This document shows, piece by piece, positions 1 to 9,014 of a DNA stretch of 64,000 nucleotides; position 1 is the first letter of the stretch; every line of letters begins with the position of its first letter. This DNA comes from Methanothermobacter sp. (GTDB lineage Archaea > Methanobacteriota > Methanobacteria > Methanobacteriales > DSM-23052): the NCBI GenBank assembly GCA_030055615.1, contig JASFYN010000002.1:62001-126000 (forward strand). The letters are read 5' to 3'. A model generated the notes under the pieces. The model had not been told where the DNA came from and searched no databases. It saw only the letters and a program-made list of their open reading frames with translations. The position numbers were made by a program, and so were the translations under genes.

Positions 1-152
1 TCACCTACGCCAGCTGCTGGGAGCCTTCTTCGAACACCTTTGTAACCTTTAACTGCTATTATTTCAAGTTCTCGGGCTCCTGTGTTGTCCGCGCAGTGTA
101 GTTTCGCGCCTACGGGCAGTGCCCTGGTGACATTTGCTGCTATGGCCTTCAT
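1..152 (-). CDS. rpl14: 50S ribosomal protein L14 (uL14), N-terminal part
   Basis: Large-subunit protein at the 30S/50S interface. Only the first 50 codons are in the window; the gene runs off the left edge. The reading starts [17 protein letters not shown] and continues with [13 protein letters not shown] and [16 protein letters not shown], which is the typical archaeal L14 N-terminus. The ATG lies 1 nt after the stop of the S17 gene, so it is cotranscribed as the next gene of the operon. It follows S17 as in other archaeal S10/spc clusters. Confidence 0.95.
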   Translation of the reverse strand, partial: MKAIAANVTRALPVGAKLHCADNTGARELEIIAVKGYKGVRRRLPAAGVG

Positions 153-153
153 A

Positions 154-474
154 TTATTTCTCTCCTTTCACTTCAACTACAACGAAACTTTTTGTTTTGC
201 TTAGGGGTCTGCATTCTGCAATCTTTACTGTATCCCCAATTTTGACGTCGATGCAGTCGGGTTTGTGGGCTTTGATCTTTGATCTTCTCTTCTCATATCT
301 TTCATATTTTGGCAGGAACTGGTAGTAGCTTCTCTCTACCGTAACTGTCCTTTCTGCCTTGTCACTGGTAACTATACCTTCTAGTATTCTGCCCCTAACC
401 TTTAGGTTACCATGGAATGGACAGTTAGGATCGTTACATTTTGATTTTGGTTCTGGGACGTCGATGCCGATCAT
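154..474 (-). CDS. rps17: 30S ribosomal protein S17 (uS17)
   Basis: Small-subunit rRNA-binding protein of 106 residues. An OB-fold core is visible ([20 protein letters not shown], then [15 protein letters not shown] and the basic [11 protein letters not shown] segment) ahead of the conserved [23 protein letters not shown] ending in KGEK. As in archaeal and eukaryotic S17, a short N-terminal extension with a Cys pair (CNDPNC) precedes the OB fold. It sits between Rnp1 and L14, the usual archaeal order. Confidence 0.96.
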   Translation of the reverse strand: MIGIDVPEPKSKCNDPNCPFHGNLKVRGRILEGIVTSDKAERTVTVERSYYQFLPKYERYEKRRSKIKAHKPDCIDVKIGDTVKIAECRPLSKTKSFVVVEVKGEK

Positions 475-486
475 CTATTATCACCC

Positions 487-768
487 TTAAATTTTTTTAA
501 ATTTCTTTTTTATCCGTTCTTCTGGACGGCCTACTATTATTCGCCCGTCTATTTCCACTACTTGGCCGTCTGGTAATTTGAAGTGGAATTTTGCCACGTT
601 CTTGGGTATTATGACCTCTTTTCCATCTTTTAGTTCTATTTTGAGTGTGTTTTTTGTTTCGTCTATGACTTTGCCCTTGAGGCCTTTGAAGTTTTTGTGT
701 GGGCTTTCTGCTACTTTGACTTTTAAGCCTATGAGTTCATGTCTAAATACGTTCCTTGGTGTTATCAT
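487..768 (-). CDS. rnp1: Ribonuclease P protein component 1 (Rpp29/Pop4 homologue)
   Basis: Protein subunit of archaeal RNase P, which removes 5' leaders from pre-tRNA; with Rpp21 it stabilises the specificity domain of the catalytic RNA. The 93-residue protein has the Sm-like beta-barrel signature of the family: RHELIGLKVKV near the N-terminus, then GLKGKVIDETKNTL and a basic C-terminal helix (RPEERIKKKFKK). The start codon overlaps the aIF1 stop by 4 nt. Its place between aIF1 and S17 is the standard archaeal arrangement. Confidence 0.95.
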   Translation of the reverse strand: MITPRNVFRHELIGLKVKVAESPHKNFKGLKGKVIDETKNTLKIELKDGKEVIIPKNVAKFHFKLPDGQVVEIDGRIIVGRPEERIKKKFKKI

Positions 769-1070
769 CTTATCTCTATGGTGTCTGGGGAGAAGCCTAA
801 TTCCACTAGAACTTTTTTGACCTTCTTTTTATGGTCTCCTTGTAATTCTATTCTACCCTCTTTGGCTGTTCCCCCACATGCGCATTTGGCTTTTAGCGTC
901 TTTGTGAGCTCTTTTATGTCTATTTCTTGCTCGTTGATGCCCTCGATTAATGTCATGATTTTTCCGAATCTTCTTCTTACTGTGTACACTTTTACTCTCT
1001 GTATTTCTCTTGCTATCTCTTCACAGACGCATAATTCTTTTGGAAGACCGCATACCTCGCAGATTTTCAT
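765..1070 (-). CDS. Translation initiation factor aIF1 (SUI1 family)
   Basis: Archaeal homologue of eIF1/SUI1, which binds near the ribosomal P site and checks start-codon selection. It is 101 residues. The N-terminus carries a cysteine-rich knuckle (CEVCGLPKELCVC), followed by the SUI1 domain with RRFGKIMTLIEGI, the conserved KCACGGTAKEGRIELQGDH loop and a C-terminal helix (VELGF). It overlaps rnp1 by 4 nt, so the two are translationally coupled. Confidence 0.95.
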   Translation of the reverse strand: MKICEVCGLPKELCVCEEIAREIQRVKVYTVRRRFGKIMTLIEGINEQEIDIKELTKTLKAKCACGGTAKEGRIELQGDHKKKVKKVLVELGFSPDTIEIR

Positions 1071-1082
1071 TTGTGTCTCCTT

Positions 1083-1277
1083 CTATTTTTCTTTCATGAT
1101 TGTGAGAACTCTCGCTATCGTCCTTCTAAGTTCGCGCATTTTACCAGGACTTTCAGGGGCTCCTGTAGCCGCGCTTTTAGATAAGTATTTTGAATATTCT
1201 GCCTTCAGTTCATCTAACTTTTTATAAAGTTCTTCAGAGTCCATCTCCCTTATCTCATCACTTTTTAAGATGGCCAT
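1083..1277 (-). CDS. rpl29: 50S ribosomal protein L29 (uL29)
   Basis: Small helical-hairpin protein (64 residues) at the peptide exit tunnel, part of the docking site for SRP. The sequence shows the typical pattern: EIREMDSEELYKKLDELKAE, a linker, then the MRELRRTIARVLTIMKEK helix that ends most L29 proteins. It lies 6 nt downstream of rps3 in the ribosomal operon. Confidence 0.94.
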   Translation of the reverse strand: MAILKSDEIREMDSEELYKKLDELKAEYSKYLSKSAATGAPESPGKMRELRRTIARVLTIMKEK

Positions 1278-1283
1278 ATTTAA

Positions 1284-2024
1284 TCACTCTTTTTTAGCTT
1301 CTTCCACTTCCTCTAATTCTTCCTCTAGTTCTTCCAATTCTTCCAGTTCTTCCTCTAATCCTTCTTCTTCCACTTCCTCTAATTCTTCCTCTAATCCCCC
1401 TTCTTCCTCTTCTGTGGTCTTTTCTTCAATTTTTGGCGTTTTGATCTCCACGTCATCAGGTAGTTTGGCATCAGGGGGCATTATACGCACATACACCCCA
1501 AGTACTCCAGGTTTTAATTGTACTGTGGCGAATCCTTCCTTGACAAATTCTATGGCTGGTTCGCCACACTTTTTAATATAACCATCTGTGAATTTGGCCA
1601 TAGCTGCCCTGGCACCTCTTATCTTCCCTGAGATTGTTATCTCAACTCCTTGGGCGCCGGCGGCCATTATCCTCCTCATGGCTGTGTAGGCCACTCTCCT
1701 GAAGTGCATGCCTCTCTGGAGCATGGCAGCGATCTTATGGGCCATTATCCTCGGGTTTAATTCGGGTACTTCAACTTCTTTAACTTCTACTTGGGGGTTT
1801 TCTAGTTTGAACTTGTTTTTGAGTTTCTGGGTTATGGCACGGACTGTTTTGCCTCCTCGTCCGATTACCATGCCTGGTCTTTCAGCATAGACCACTACCA
1901 TGGTACCTAGTGGTGTTACTTGTATGTCCATACCACCATAACCTGCTCTTTCAAGTTCCTTTTCTAAGTATTCGTCGATTTTTGTCCTTCTAAGTCCTTC
2001 TGTGACGAAGTCTTTTTCGATCAT
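1284..2024 (-). CDS. rps3: 30S ribosomal protein S3 (uS3) with acidic C-terminal tail
   Basis: Small-subunit protein at the mRNA entry tunnel; 246 residues. A KH type-2 RNA-binding domain is present (VVYAERPGMVIGRGGKTV at about 47-64), followed by the S3 C-terminal domain (MRRIMAAGAQGVEITISGKI, then GVLGVYVRIMPPDAKLPDD). After about residue 195 the protein becomes almost pure Glu/Leu with repeated GLEEELEE units for roughly 45 residues, encoded by imperfect CTTCCTC-type repeats at about 1300-1430. Acidic tails occur on other archaeal S3 proteins, but this one is long and repetitive. Confidence 0.96.
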   Translation of the reverse strand: MIEKDFVTEGLRRTKIDEYLEKELERAGYGGMDIQVTPLGTMVVVYAERPGMVIGRGGKTVRAITQKLKNKFKLENPQVEVKEVEVPELNPRIMAHKIAAMLQRGMHFRRVAYTAMRRIMAAGAQGVEITISGKIRGARAAMAKFTDGYIKKCGEPAIEFVKEGFATVQLKPGVLGVYVRIMPPDAKLPDDVEIKTPKIEEKTTEEEEGGLEEELEEVEEEGLEEELEELEELEEELEEVEEAKKE

Positions 2025-2028
2025 TAGA

Positions 2029-2490
2029 TTAAGCCTCCCCTAGCACTACTTGGATGTGTGTTGTTGGCCTGTTGAATGGTGTGGCTCTCCCGAATGCCCT
2101 TGGGATCCATCCCCTTATTGGTTGTCCTCTGTGACTTGATATGTGGATTATTTTCAAGTTTTCTGTGTCTAGTCCTTTGTATTCTGCGTTGGCCTCCGCA
2201 TTCTCGAGGACTTTTAGTATGTGTTTAGCTGCTTTGACTGGGTATCTGCCACTGTCCCATCCTTCAAGTCCCCTGCGGTGTCCTACTTTCCTGTTGTATC
2301 GCTTGAATGGTACTGGTCGTTTCATTTGGATGACTTCTTTGAGGTAGTCTTTGGCTTCTTCTAGTTTCATCCCTTTGAGTTCTCTGCAGATTTCCACTGC
2401 ATGCTTTGGGGAGATTTGGAGTCTGAACCCGGTTGCTCTCGCTATTTTGGCCTCATCCTCTACTTTATAAGCGTATTTGATCCTAGCCAT
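2029..2490 (-). CDS. rpl22: 50S ribosomal protein L22 (uL22)
   Basis: Large-subunit protein lining the exit tunnel; 153 residues from the chosen start. The N-terminus [13 protein letters not shown] is the normal archaeal L22 start and is preceded by GGGAG about 8 nt upstream. An in-frame ATG 15 nt further upstream (2505) has no such site and is rejected. Diagnostic segments are [13 protein letters not shown], the [13 protein letters not shown] helix, and the C-terminal tunnel hairpin [20 protein letters not shown]. Confidence 0.95.
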   Translation of the reverse strand: MARIKYAYKVEDEAKIARATGFRLQISPKHAVEICRELKGMKLEEAKDYLKEVIQMKRPVPFKRYNRKVGHRRGLEGWDSGRYPVKAAKHILKVLENAEANAEYKGLDTENLKIIHISSHRGQPIRGWIPRAFGRATPFNRPTTHIQVVLGEA

Positions 2491-2506
2491 TTTATTGTCT
2501 CCCATT

Positions 2507-2917
2507 TTATTTCAGAGGAACGAACATGGATGATCTGGTCGCGCCCATTCCTGGGTCTCCGTGTTCAACCTTTTTTCTTGTTGGTGCGAATTCTCCAAGG
2601 TAGTGTCCTATCATCTCTGGTTGGATTTTCACTTCTACGAAGTCTTTCCCATTATGTATGCCAAAGGTTAAACCCACCATCTCTGGGAGTATTATCATGT
2701 CCCTGCAGTGGGTTCTTATAATGGGTTGTCTTCCGCTCTTTTTCGCCTCTTTTTTAACTTTTCTTATTTTTTCCAATAATTTTTTTTGTCTTGGTAAGAA
2801 TCCTCTTTTTAAGGATCTTCTTTGTCTGGATGGGAATAGTTTTATCACATCATCTAGGGGCATTTTCTGTAATTCATTTAATCGGTAACCTCTGTACCTG
2901 AATTCTCTACGTGCCAA
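2507..2917 (-). CDS. rps19: 30S ribosomal protein S19 (uS19)
   Basis: Small-subunit head protein, 136 residues. It contains the archaeal S15/S19 N-terminal extension ([20 protein letters not shown], basic RQRRSLKRG helix) and the universally conserved core: [20 protein letters not shown], then [16 protein letters not shown]. It lies between L2 and L22 as expected, with a 21 nt gap to L2. Confidence 0.96.
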   Translation of the reverse strand: MARREFRYRGYRLNELQKMPLDDVIKLFPSRQRRSLKRGFLPRQKKLLEKIRKVKKEAKKSGRQPIIRTHCRDMIILPEMVGLTFGIHNGKDFVEVKIQPEMIGHYLGEFAPTRKKVEHGDPGMGATRSSMFVPLK

Positions 2918-2938
2918 TAACTCACCTCCAATATTTTT

Positions 2939-3649
2939 TTATCTTCTTTTCCCGGTTCTTTTAGCTGCGATTGAACCAACTTTTCTTCCTGGTGGCGCGT
3001 GTTTCGATACTGTTGTGGGTTTGCCTGGGTGTTGTCTGTTACCTCCACCGTGTGGGTGGTCTACGGCGTTCATTGCAACGCCTCTCACCACAACAGATTT
3101 TTTACCCTTGGCCTTGAGAGCATGATATTTTTTACCTGCTTTGAGGAATGGTTTTTCTCTACGCCCTCCACCCGCTACTACGCCAATTGTGGCCCTACAT
3201 TTTGGGTTTAGGGCTTTCAGTTCTCCTGATGGTAATTCTATAACTACTTTGTCGATGTCATGAGTGATTAGTGAAGCGTAAGTGCCTGATGATCTTACGA
3301 GTTTCCCACCATCTCCTGGTTGGTTTTCTATGTTGTAGATTGGTGTCCCCTCTGGGATTTCTCTGAGTTCTAAAACGTTACCTGGTTTTATTGGTGCTGA
3401 GGTTCCATGGTATATTTCTTCCCCGATTCTGATGCTCTCTGGTGCTAGTATGTAGTCTTCTTCGCCGTTGTCATACTTTATCCTGGCTATGGGGGCTGTT
3501 CTCCCAGGATCGTGGATTATATCAACTACTTTACCCTTCAAGGTTTCTTCTTGGGATTTGTATTTTATTTTTGCCTTGAATCGGTGGGAGGCGCTCCTAT
3601 ATGTTGGTGTTCCCCTCCCAAGCCTCTGTGATCTTAATCTTTTACCCAT
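2939..3649 (-). CDS. rpl2: 50S ribosomal protein L2 (uL2)
   Basis: Large-subunit protein needed for subunit association and the peptidyl-transferase centre; 236 residues. The N-terminus reads MGKRLRSQRLGRGTPTYRS, as in archaeal L2. The hallmark C-terminal loop GVAMNAVDHPHGGGNRQHPG contains the conserved histidine, and the basic tail ends in RTGKRR. Length and context match the family. Confidence 0.97.
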   Translation of the reverse strand: MGKRLRSQRLGRGTPTYRSASHRFKAKIKYKSQEETLKGKVVDIIHDPGRTAPIARIKYDNGEEDYILAPESIRIGEEIYHGTSAPIKPGNVLELREIPEGTPIYNIENQPGDGGKLVRSSGTYASLITHDIDKVVIELPSGELKALNPKCRATIGVVAGGGRREKPFLKAGKKYHALKAKGKKSVVVRGVAMNAVDHPHGGGNRQHPGKPTTVSKHAPPGRKVGSIAAKRTGKRR

Positions 3650-3676
3650 TATATTACTCCCCCTTATGTGGATTTT

Positions 3677-3937
3677 TTAGAATACGCCTAGTTTAACTGC
3701 TATGTCCTCTGCGTTGTGTTCCTTGGCCAATTTTATATATGCTATTTTTTCACCTTTATGGGTGATTTGTGTGTTAACCCTTTCAACTTTCACGGCGAAA
3801 AGTTCTTCAAAGGCCGTTTTTATCTCTGACCTGTTACTTCCCCTATTGACTATGAATGTTAATTCATTATTTTGGTCTATTAGGTTCATAGTTTTTTCTG
3901 TTACATGGGGTTTTATTATGATCTTGTATGGATCCAT
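3677..3937 (-). CDS. rpl23: 50S ribosomal protein L23 (uL23)
   Basis: Exit-tunnel protein that provides the main SRP contact on the ribosome; 86 residues. Conserved elements are the N-terminal IIKPHVTEKTMNLI and the beta-strand region FIVNRGSNRSEIKTAFEELF. It starts 5 nt after the L4 stop. Confidence 0.95.
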   Translation of the reverse strand: MDPYKIIIKPHVTEKTMNLIDQNNELTFIVNRGSNRSEIKTAFEELFAVKVERVNTQITHKGEKIAYIKLAKEHNAEDIAVKLGVF

Positions 3938-3942
3938 TCTTT

Positions 3943-4716
3943 TTACACCCCTATTTTGAATAGTTTGTCAAGTTTTTCTATTGCAGATTTTGTGTATACT
4001 GTTAGTCTGCCAGGGTGTGTGCCTGGTGCTAGTAATTCTGCGTTTAGGTTTTCCACTCTTACTATGTCTATGCCTGGGTGGTTTCTCGCGCCTAATCTTA
4101 TGCCTTTATCATCATGTACTACTATGAGGGGTCCTTTAGGTGTTCTGTATTTTCTACCCCTCATCTTACCTTTTCCGGCTCTTATCTTTTTACCTTCTTT
4201 CGCCCTTATTATATCCTCTATTATTCCTAGTTTTTTGAATATTTTTCTTGTCTCTTTTGTCTTTTTGATCTTTGAGAGTTCGTCATCCACTACTAGTGGT
4301 ATTTCTGGGATTTTGTCTATGATATGCCCCCTCTTTTTGACTAGTTCTTTGTTGGCTGTTGCTGCTATGGCTGATCTGATGGCTAAGCGTCTTTCTTTCG
4401 TGTTTATCCTTTCATGGTAGTTTTTGTATGGCTTTGGTGGGTGTGCTTTCCTCCCCCCAACGGCTTGGGGGACGAATGCTGCTCTTTGACCGCCTTTTAT
4501 ACGGGGTACCATTGCAATTCCCCGGCCGGCGCCATATGATTCTGCTGAGGTTCTTTTACCGGCCATGGGATCTGAACCCCATGGTTGTATTCTTGCTGTT
4601 TGTGCTGATATGACTGCCCTTTTTATGAGGTCTGGTCTGTATTCTTCACTGAATATTTTAGGCAGTTTGATCTCGTCTACTGGTTCTCCATCTAGTGAGT
4701 AAACTTTAATTTTCAT
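3943..4716 (-). CDS. rpl4: 50S ribosomal protein L4 (uL4)
   Basis: Large-subunit assembly protein with an exit-tunnel loop; 257 residues. I start it at [12 protein letters not shown], which matches archaeal L4 N-termini and has AGGTG about 8 nt upstream. An in-frame ATG six codons earlier (4734) overlaps the L3 stop region and has no ribosome binding site. Recognisable segments are [20 protein letters not shown], the tunnel loop with [20 protein letters not shown], and a C-terminal [17 protein letters not shown]. Confidence 0.95.
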   Translation of the reverse strand: MKIKVYSLDGEPVDEIKLPKIFSEEYRPDLIKRAVISAQTARIQPWGSDPMAGKRTSAESYGAGRGIAMVPRIKGGQRAAFVPQAVGGRKAHPPKPYKNYHERINTKERRLAIRSAIAATANKELVKKRGHIIDKIPEIPLVVDDELSKIKKTKETRKIFKKLGIIEDIIRAKEGKKIRAGKGKMRGRKYRTPKGPLIVVHDDKGIRLGARNHPGIDIVRVENLNAELLAPGTHPGRLTVYTKSAIEKLDKLFKIGV

Positions 4717-4735
4717 GTGAACCACACCTGACATT

Positions 4736-5749
4736 TTAGGTGCCCTGTTTTGATGCTGTGCTTATATATGTTACCTGGGGTGCTTCAACACCTTTTTCAG
4801 GCGCCCTTATGGCTTTTCTCAGGATTATCAGCCTTTTGGCGGGGCCTGGTACTGAACCTTTTAGGAGGATGTAATCGTTTTTTATGAGCCCGTATCTTAT
4901 GAATCCACCTTTTGGATTTATTTGGTCGGCTTCTGAGGCTTCTCCTATCTTGAGTATTTTCTTGTTGTATTCTGTCCTTCTATGGTAGCCCATTTGTCCT
5001 GCTTGTGGGACTGTCCACATTGTCCTTGAAGGTGTCCATGGGCCTAAAGATCCTATGTGTCTTCCTTTGCTGCTTCTCGCTGCTTTACCATATTGTATTC
5101 TGATACCCCATCTTTTCACTGGCCCTTGGAACCCTTTACCCTTGGTCACTGCTATTGAATCAATGTATTCTCCTTCTGAGAAAACCTCGCTTATTCTGAT
5201 GTCCTCTCCGAGTAATTCTAGTGCATATTCTAGTTTTTCTTGGATGTTTTCACCGCCTATGGCGCATTCAAAGATTTCTGGCTTCTTTTTTGGCAGCGCT
5301 GCTAATCTGGGGTTAGTATGGACTAATATCCTTATCTCTTGGACGTAGTCCATGTTATCTTCTATTTTTTGGATTGCTGCATCCTTGTTGTAGTTGTCTC
5401 CTGGTGTGGATATTTTCCTTTTAAGATCTTCTTTCATGTTATCGGCTAGGACATCTGATAATGTCCTGAGTCCTCTGCTGGTTTTTTCGTAGGCTCTAAC
5501 TCCCATTACAGTGATTGGTGGGGTTTCTATTACTGTGACGGGTGTTGTGATCTCCATACCCTCTGTGGGCGAATTTTTCCTATTATCTACCATTGTAATG
5601 TGGGTCATGCCGGCTTTGTAACCGGCGAAGGCTAGTGGTTTCAACTCTTGGATTTTTGGCCAGGATTTTATCCTGGGTGTTTCTTTCGCAGCCCTTTTTC
5701 TTGGACTGTATGCTAGTGATCCTTTTCTTGGTTGATGATGTCTAGCCAT
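4736..5749 (-). CDS. rpl3: 50S ribosomal protein L3 (uL3)
   Basis: Large-subunit protein whose extension reaches the peptidyl-transferase centre; 337 residues, the archaeal/eukaryotic size. Conserved parts include the N-terminal [20 protein letters not shown], the [12 protein letters not shown] strand, and the core [19 protein letters not shown]. It is the first ribosomal protein gene of the operon, 15 nt after the SPOUT-family gene. Confidence 0.97.
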   Translation of the reverse strand: MARHHQPRKGSLAYSPRKRAAKETPRIKSWPKIQELKPLAFAGYKAGMTHITMVDNRKNSPTEGMEITTPVTVIETPPITVMGVRAYEKTSRGLRTLSDVLADNMKEDLKRKISTPGDNYNKDAAIQKIEDNMDYVQEIRILVHTNPRLAALPKKKPEIFECAIGGENIQEKLEYALELLGEDIRISEVFSEGEYIDSIAVTKGKGFQGPVKRWGIRIQYGKAARSSKGRHIGSLGPWTPSRTMWTVPQAGQMGYHRRTEYNKKILKIGEASEADQINPKGGFIRYGLIKNDYILLKGSVPGPAKRLIILRKAIRAPEKGVEAPQVTYISTASKQGT

Positions 5750-5764
5750 TAGATTATACCTCCT

Positions 5765-6562
5765 CTATTGGATTTTTCTTATTATGTTAAATATTGATAA
5801 GGTTGCTAGTACAGCTTCCTCGGTCCTTACTGTTTCGGTTCCCTGGTCTGGAATCGTATTTAATGTGAAGTCCGCTTTGATCGTTGTTGGTAACCCCTTG
5901 TAAGGACCTCCGAATAAAATAGCCACTTCATGGGCTTTTTCTAATCTGGATTTTACTTCATCTAGAATAGAAGTAAGGGGCGCGCCATACTTGGATGTTG
6001 CTATGACAACATCCTTCTTCTCAGATTTTAGGGCCTCTGGGAGGCTTTTACCCGTATCCTTTACCTTGTATCCCCAGTACACATCTTCTGGTTCCTCTGG
6101 TTCTACTATTATATTCTTACCATATTTTATTACTTTGAAGGTTAGTATCTTGTTCACTGTAAGCTTTTCCCTGGTTAAGGCTGGTCTGTCAGCTCCTATA
6201 TCGACTATGGTCCCTCTTCTGGTCCTCTTGAGGGTTAGTCCTTGTCTGTATTCGCCAACCTGTGGTTTGCCTATTGGATGATGTGGGGTTCGAAGTGGTG
6301 GGAGCACACCCACATGCTTCAGGTTAGGTGTTAGGGGGAAAACCTTCCTTCGAAGGTATTGAGGTGTATCCATATAAGCTAGGATATCCCTAATAAACTT
6401 TGCCTCACCTTCACCTTCATCCTTGTAGATTATGATTTCATCGACTTTGAATATGGCTGCTGCACGGCCTATTATACCAACCTTATATGTTTTTATTTTA
6501 GGATCCCTTGTCTCCTCTGTTAAGGTGTCTGGGATGAATATGGATAAACATCTTTTATACAT
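5765..6562 (-). CDS. SPOUT-superfamily RNA methyltransferase-like protein (COG2106)
   Basis: 265-residue protein closely matching the M. thermautotrophicus MTH1 type, the archaeal member of COG2106, which has a deep trefoil knot with an inserted OB-like domain. Visible segments: FIRDILAYMDTPQYLRRKVF, LPPLRTPHHPIGKP, and the C-terminal knot region AILFGGPYKGLP with VRTEEAVLATLSIFNII. Related proteins are annotated as putative RNA uridine-N3 methyltransferases, but the archaeal substrate is unknown to me. It heads the ribosomal operon, which suggests a ribosome-linked role (inference). The start lies about 27 nt from a TATA box, so the mRNA is nearly leaderless. Confidence 0.88.
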   Translation of the reverse strand: MYKRCLSIFIPDTLTEETRDPKIKTYKVGIIGRAAAIFKVDEIIIYKDEGEGEAKFIRDILAYMDTPQYLRRKVFPLTPNLKHVGVLPPLRTPHHPIGKPQVGEYRQGLTLKRTRRGTIVDIGADRPALTREKLTVNKILTFKVIKYGKNIIVEPEEPEDVYWGYKVKDTGKSLPEALKSEKKDVVIATSKYGAPLTSILDEVKSRLEKAHEVAILFGGPYKGLPTTIKADFTLNTIPDQGTETVRTEEAVLATLSIFNIIRKIQ

Positions 6563-6583
6563 CTATTAATCTCTATTTTCATC

Positions 6584-6598
6584 TTTTATAAATATTTT
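6584..6598 (-). promoter_or_regulatory. TATA-box promoter of the ribosomal protein operon
   Basis: On the minus strand the sequence AAAATATTTATAAAAG contains a good archaeal TATA box centred near 6590. The ATG of the first gene is at 6562, so transcription would begin at or within a few bases of the start codon. The rest of 6563-6783 contains no gene I can support. Confidence 0.6.
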
Positions 6599-6783
6599 CA
6601 TAACAATCATGAATGACCATTAATATTAAGGAGGTTCTTGTTGGATTCCTTATTTCCTAAAAAACTTCGAATTATAATAACAGATGCTTAAGTAAAATAT
6701 TGTGGGATGGACAATCTCCCAAATGTTGAAGACGTATAAGCCCTCCATATGATCAGTTAACAAGGGGGAACTATCCAATATCT

Positions 6784-7428
6784 TTAGGTTTTGATAATCC
6801 TCAAGACAATAACATCAACAAGTTTAGAATCCTTTCTATGGAAATTGTATATTCTTGGTATGGGGAACCTATAATATAATTTATGGGTTATTTTTCCACC
6901 TATTGTTTCAAAGTATCTTGTGACAAAATCCTCAGATCCCATCATATGGAATGAATAAACAACAGGGGAAATTTTAAGGGATCCTTCAATAAATATCCTG
7001 TCAGCACCGCGCTTAACCATCCTCTGGGATCCAAATGGCGGGTTCTGGATCAGCGTATCAACCCCTAATCTTGAAAATTCCATAATACTATCCTTTATAT
7101 CAGCTTCTATGAATTGTATCTTATCGGCAACATCTAATTCTTCGGCCGCCCCCATAGCAATCTCTAAGGCCTCCTTGTCAATGTCCACAGCGAAAACCTT
7201 CCTAGCTCCTAGCATGGCAGCTCCAATAGCAAATATACCAGTGCCACAAGCTAAGTCCATAACATGTTTGCCATGAATATCACCAAGATTATATGCAAAC
7301 CATAGAATGTCCGCAGCGATAACCGACGGGGTCTTATACTGTTCCAAACTCGCTTTAGGACTAGCATAATCTGGTACCTTTTCAAGTAAAATTTCAAGAT
7401 GCCGCTTCTTTAATATCCTATACCCCAT
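6784..7428 (-). CDS. METTL5-family RNA N6-adenine methylase
   Basis: Predicted SAM-dependent methylase (COG2263, METTL5 type), 214 residues. The Rossmann motif I is DLACGTGIFAIGAA (about 58-71), followed by an acidic FAVDIDKEA strand. The N6-adenine methylase motif is NPPFGSQ at about 128-134. The human relative methylates 18S rRNA adenosine; in archaea a small-subunit rRNA target is inferred. It lies between the ribosomal operon and the divergent pyruvate carboxylase gene. The start has AGGAT 5 nt upstream. Confidence 0.88.
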   Translation of the reverse strand: MGYRILKKRHLEILLEKVPDYASPKASLEQYKTPSVIAADILWFAYNLGDIHGKHVMDLACGTGIFAIGAAMLGARKVFAVDIDKEALEIAMGAAEELDVADKIQFIEADIKDSIMEFSRLGVDTLIQNPPFGSQRMVKRGADRIFIEGSLKISPVVYSFHMMGSEDFVTRYFETIGGKITHKLYYRFPIPRIYNFHRKDSKLVDVIVLRIIKT

Positions 7429-7532
7429 ATCAGATCCTATAAGAAATTTCTCTTAATATTCTATCAAGGAAACTATTAAATAATATCTTCACAAAATTTA
7501 TCCATTAAGGAATCTGTGAGGTGCGTTTATCC

Positions 7533-9014
7533 ATGTTCAACAAGGTTCTCGTTGCAAACCGTGGTGAAATAGCCATAAGGGTTATGAGAGCATGCAGAGA
7601 ACTTAATATCAAAAGTGTCGCCATATACTCAGACGCTGATAAAAATTCATTATTCGCACGTTACGCTGACGAATCACACCCCCTCGGCGGTTCAACACCA
7701 TCCGAAAGCTACCTAAGAGTGGATAAAATAATAGACATAGCAGAAAAATCTGGTGCAGAGGCTATACACCCAGGTTACGGTTTCCTAGCCGAAAACCCGA
7801 AACTTGGCATGGAATGTGAAAAACATGGAATAAAACTCATAGGCCCCAAAAGTTCAGTTATCGAGGCCATGGGCGACAAGATAAGGGCTAGGAAACTCAT
7901 GAAAAAGGCCAAAGTCCCCGTTGTCCCCGGTACAGTTGAAGGCGTGAAGGATGCTGAAAAGGCCGTTGAAATCGCCGAGGAGATAGGCTACCCTGTCATA
8001 GTAAAAGCATCCGCCGGGGGCGGTGGTATAGGTATGAGAACAGTCTATGAAGAAGACGAGCTTGTAAGGGCTATCGAATCCACACAATCGGTAGCATCAT
8101 CAGCCTTTGGGGATCCCACCGTTTATATAGAGAAGTACCTTGAAAAGCCCAGGCACATTGAATTCCAGGTGCTGGCAGATGAACACGGGAACATAATACA
8201 CCTTAATGAAAGAGAATGTTCAATACAGCGCAGGCACCAGAAATTGATAGAAGAGGCACCCTCACCTATAATGACACCCGAACTCAGGGAGAAAATGGGT
8301 GCAGCAGCTGTCAGAGCCGCCAAGCATATAGGTTACACCAATGCAGGTACTGTTGAATTCCTATACTCCAATGGGGATTTCTATTTTCTAGAGATGAACA
8401 CAAGAGTGCAAGTGGAACATCCCATAACAGAGGTCATAACAGGTGTGGACATAGTTAAGGAACAGATAAGGATCGCCGCCGGCGAGGAACTCTGCTGCTC
8501 GCAGGATGAAATAGGGATAAATGGGCACGCCATTGAATGTCGTATAAATGCCGAAGATCCACTATCAGACTTCAAGCCGACACCAGGTAGGATAACAGGT
8601 TACAGGTCACCTGGTGGTATAGGAGTTAGGGTTGACAGTGGCGTTTATATGAACTACGAGATACCGAGCTACTATGATTCAATGATATCAAAACTTATAG
8701 TATGGGGCCGTGACCGTGCAGAGGCCATTGAAAGGATGAAAAGAGCCCTCGCAGAGTATATAATACTGGGTGTTAAGACCACCATACCATTCCATAAAGC
8801 TATAATGAGGAACGAGGCCTTCAATAGGGGCGAACTCCACACGCACTTTGTAGATCATCATAGGAAGCAGATAGAAGAGGAAATGAGGAGGATAGTCATC
8901 GAAGATAAAGAGATGGTAACCAGGTTACAATCAACGTTTCTGCCTTCAAAAAAGGTTGCCGCGATCTCAGCGGCAATAGGAAATTATATGGCATCCAATA
9001 AAAAGGTGTTATAA
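7533..9014 (+). CDS. pycA: Pyruvate carboxylase subunit A (biotin carboxylase)
   Basis: Biotin carboxylase subunit of archaeal two-subunit pyruvate carboxylase: ATP-dependent carboxylation of biotin, feeding oxaloacetate synthesis in the partial reductive TCA route. 493 residues. The N-terminus FNKVLVANRGEIAIRVMRAC, the ATP-grasp glycine loop KASAGGGGIGMR (about 155-166), the RECSIQRRHQK motif and the catalytic EMNTRVQVEHPITE region are all intact. I place the start at ATG 7533, 9 nt after GAGGTG; an in-frame GTG at 7521 lies inside that ribosome binding site. The biotinylated B subunit is not in the window. birA follows directly. Confidence 0.96.
   Translation: MFNKVLVANRGEIAIRVMRACRELNIKSVAIYSDADKNSLFARYADESHPLGGSTPSESYLRVDKIIDIAEKSGAEAIHPGYGFLAENPKLGMECEKHGIKLIGPKSSVIEAMGDKIRARKLMKKAKVPVVPGTVEGVKDAEKAVEIAEEIGYPVIVKASAGGGGIGMRTVYEEDELVRAIESTQSVASSAFGDPTVYIEKYLEKPRHIEFQVLADEHGNIIHLNERECSIQRRHQKLIEEAPSPIMTPELREKMGAAAVRAAKHIGYTNAGTVEFLYSNGDFYFLEMNTRVQVEHPITEVITGVDIVKEQIRIAAGEELCCSQDEIGINGHAIECRINAEDPLSDFKPTPGRITGYRSPGGIGVRVDSGVYMNYEIPSYYDSMISKLIVWGRDRAEAIERMKRALAEYIILGVKTTIPFHKAIMRNEAFNRGELHTHFVDHHRKQIEEEMRRIVIEDKEMVTRLQSTFLPSKKVAAISAAIGNYMASNKKVL

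Noticed and set aside
6641-6691. 16-codon TTG-initiated ORF with a perfect AAGGAGGT site, followed by a small GGGA/TCCC hairpin
   Set aside because: No plus-strand gene follows it for more than 800 bp and the peptide is too short to judge; treated as chance.
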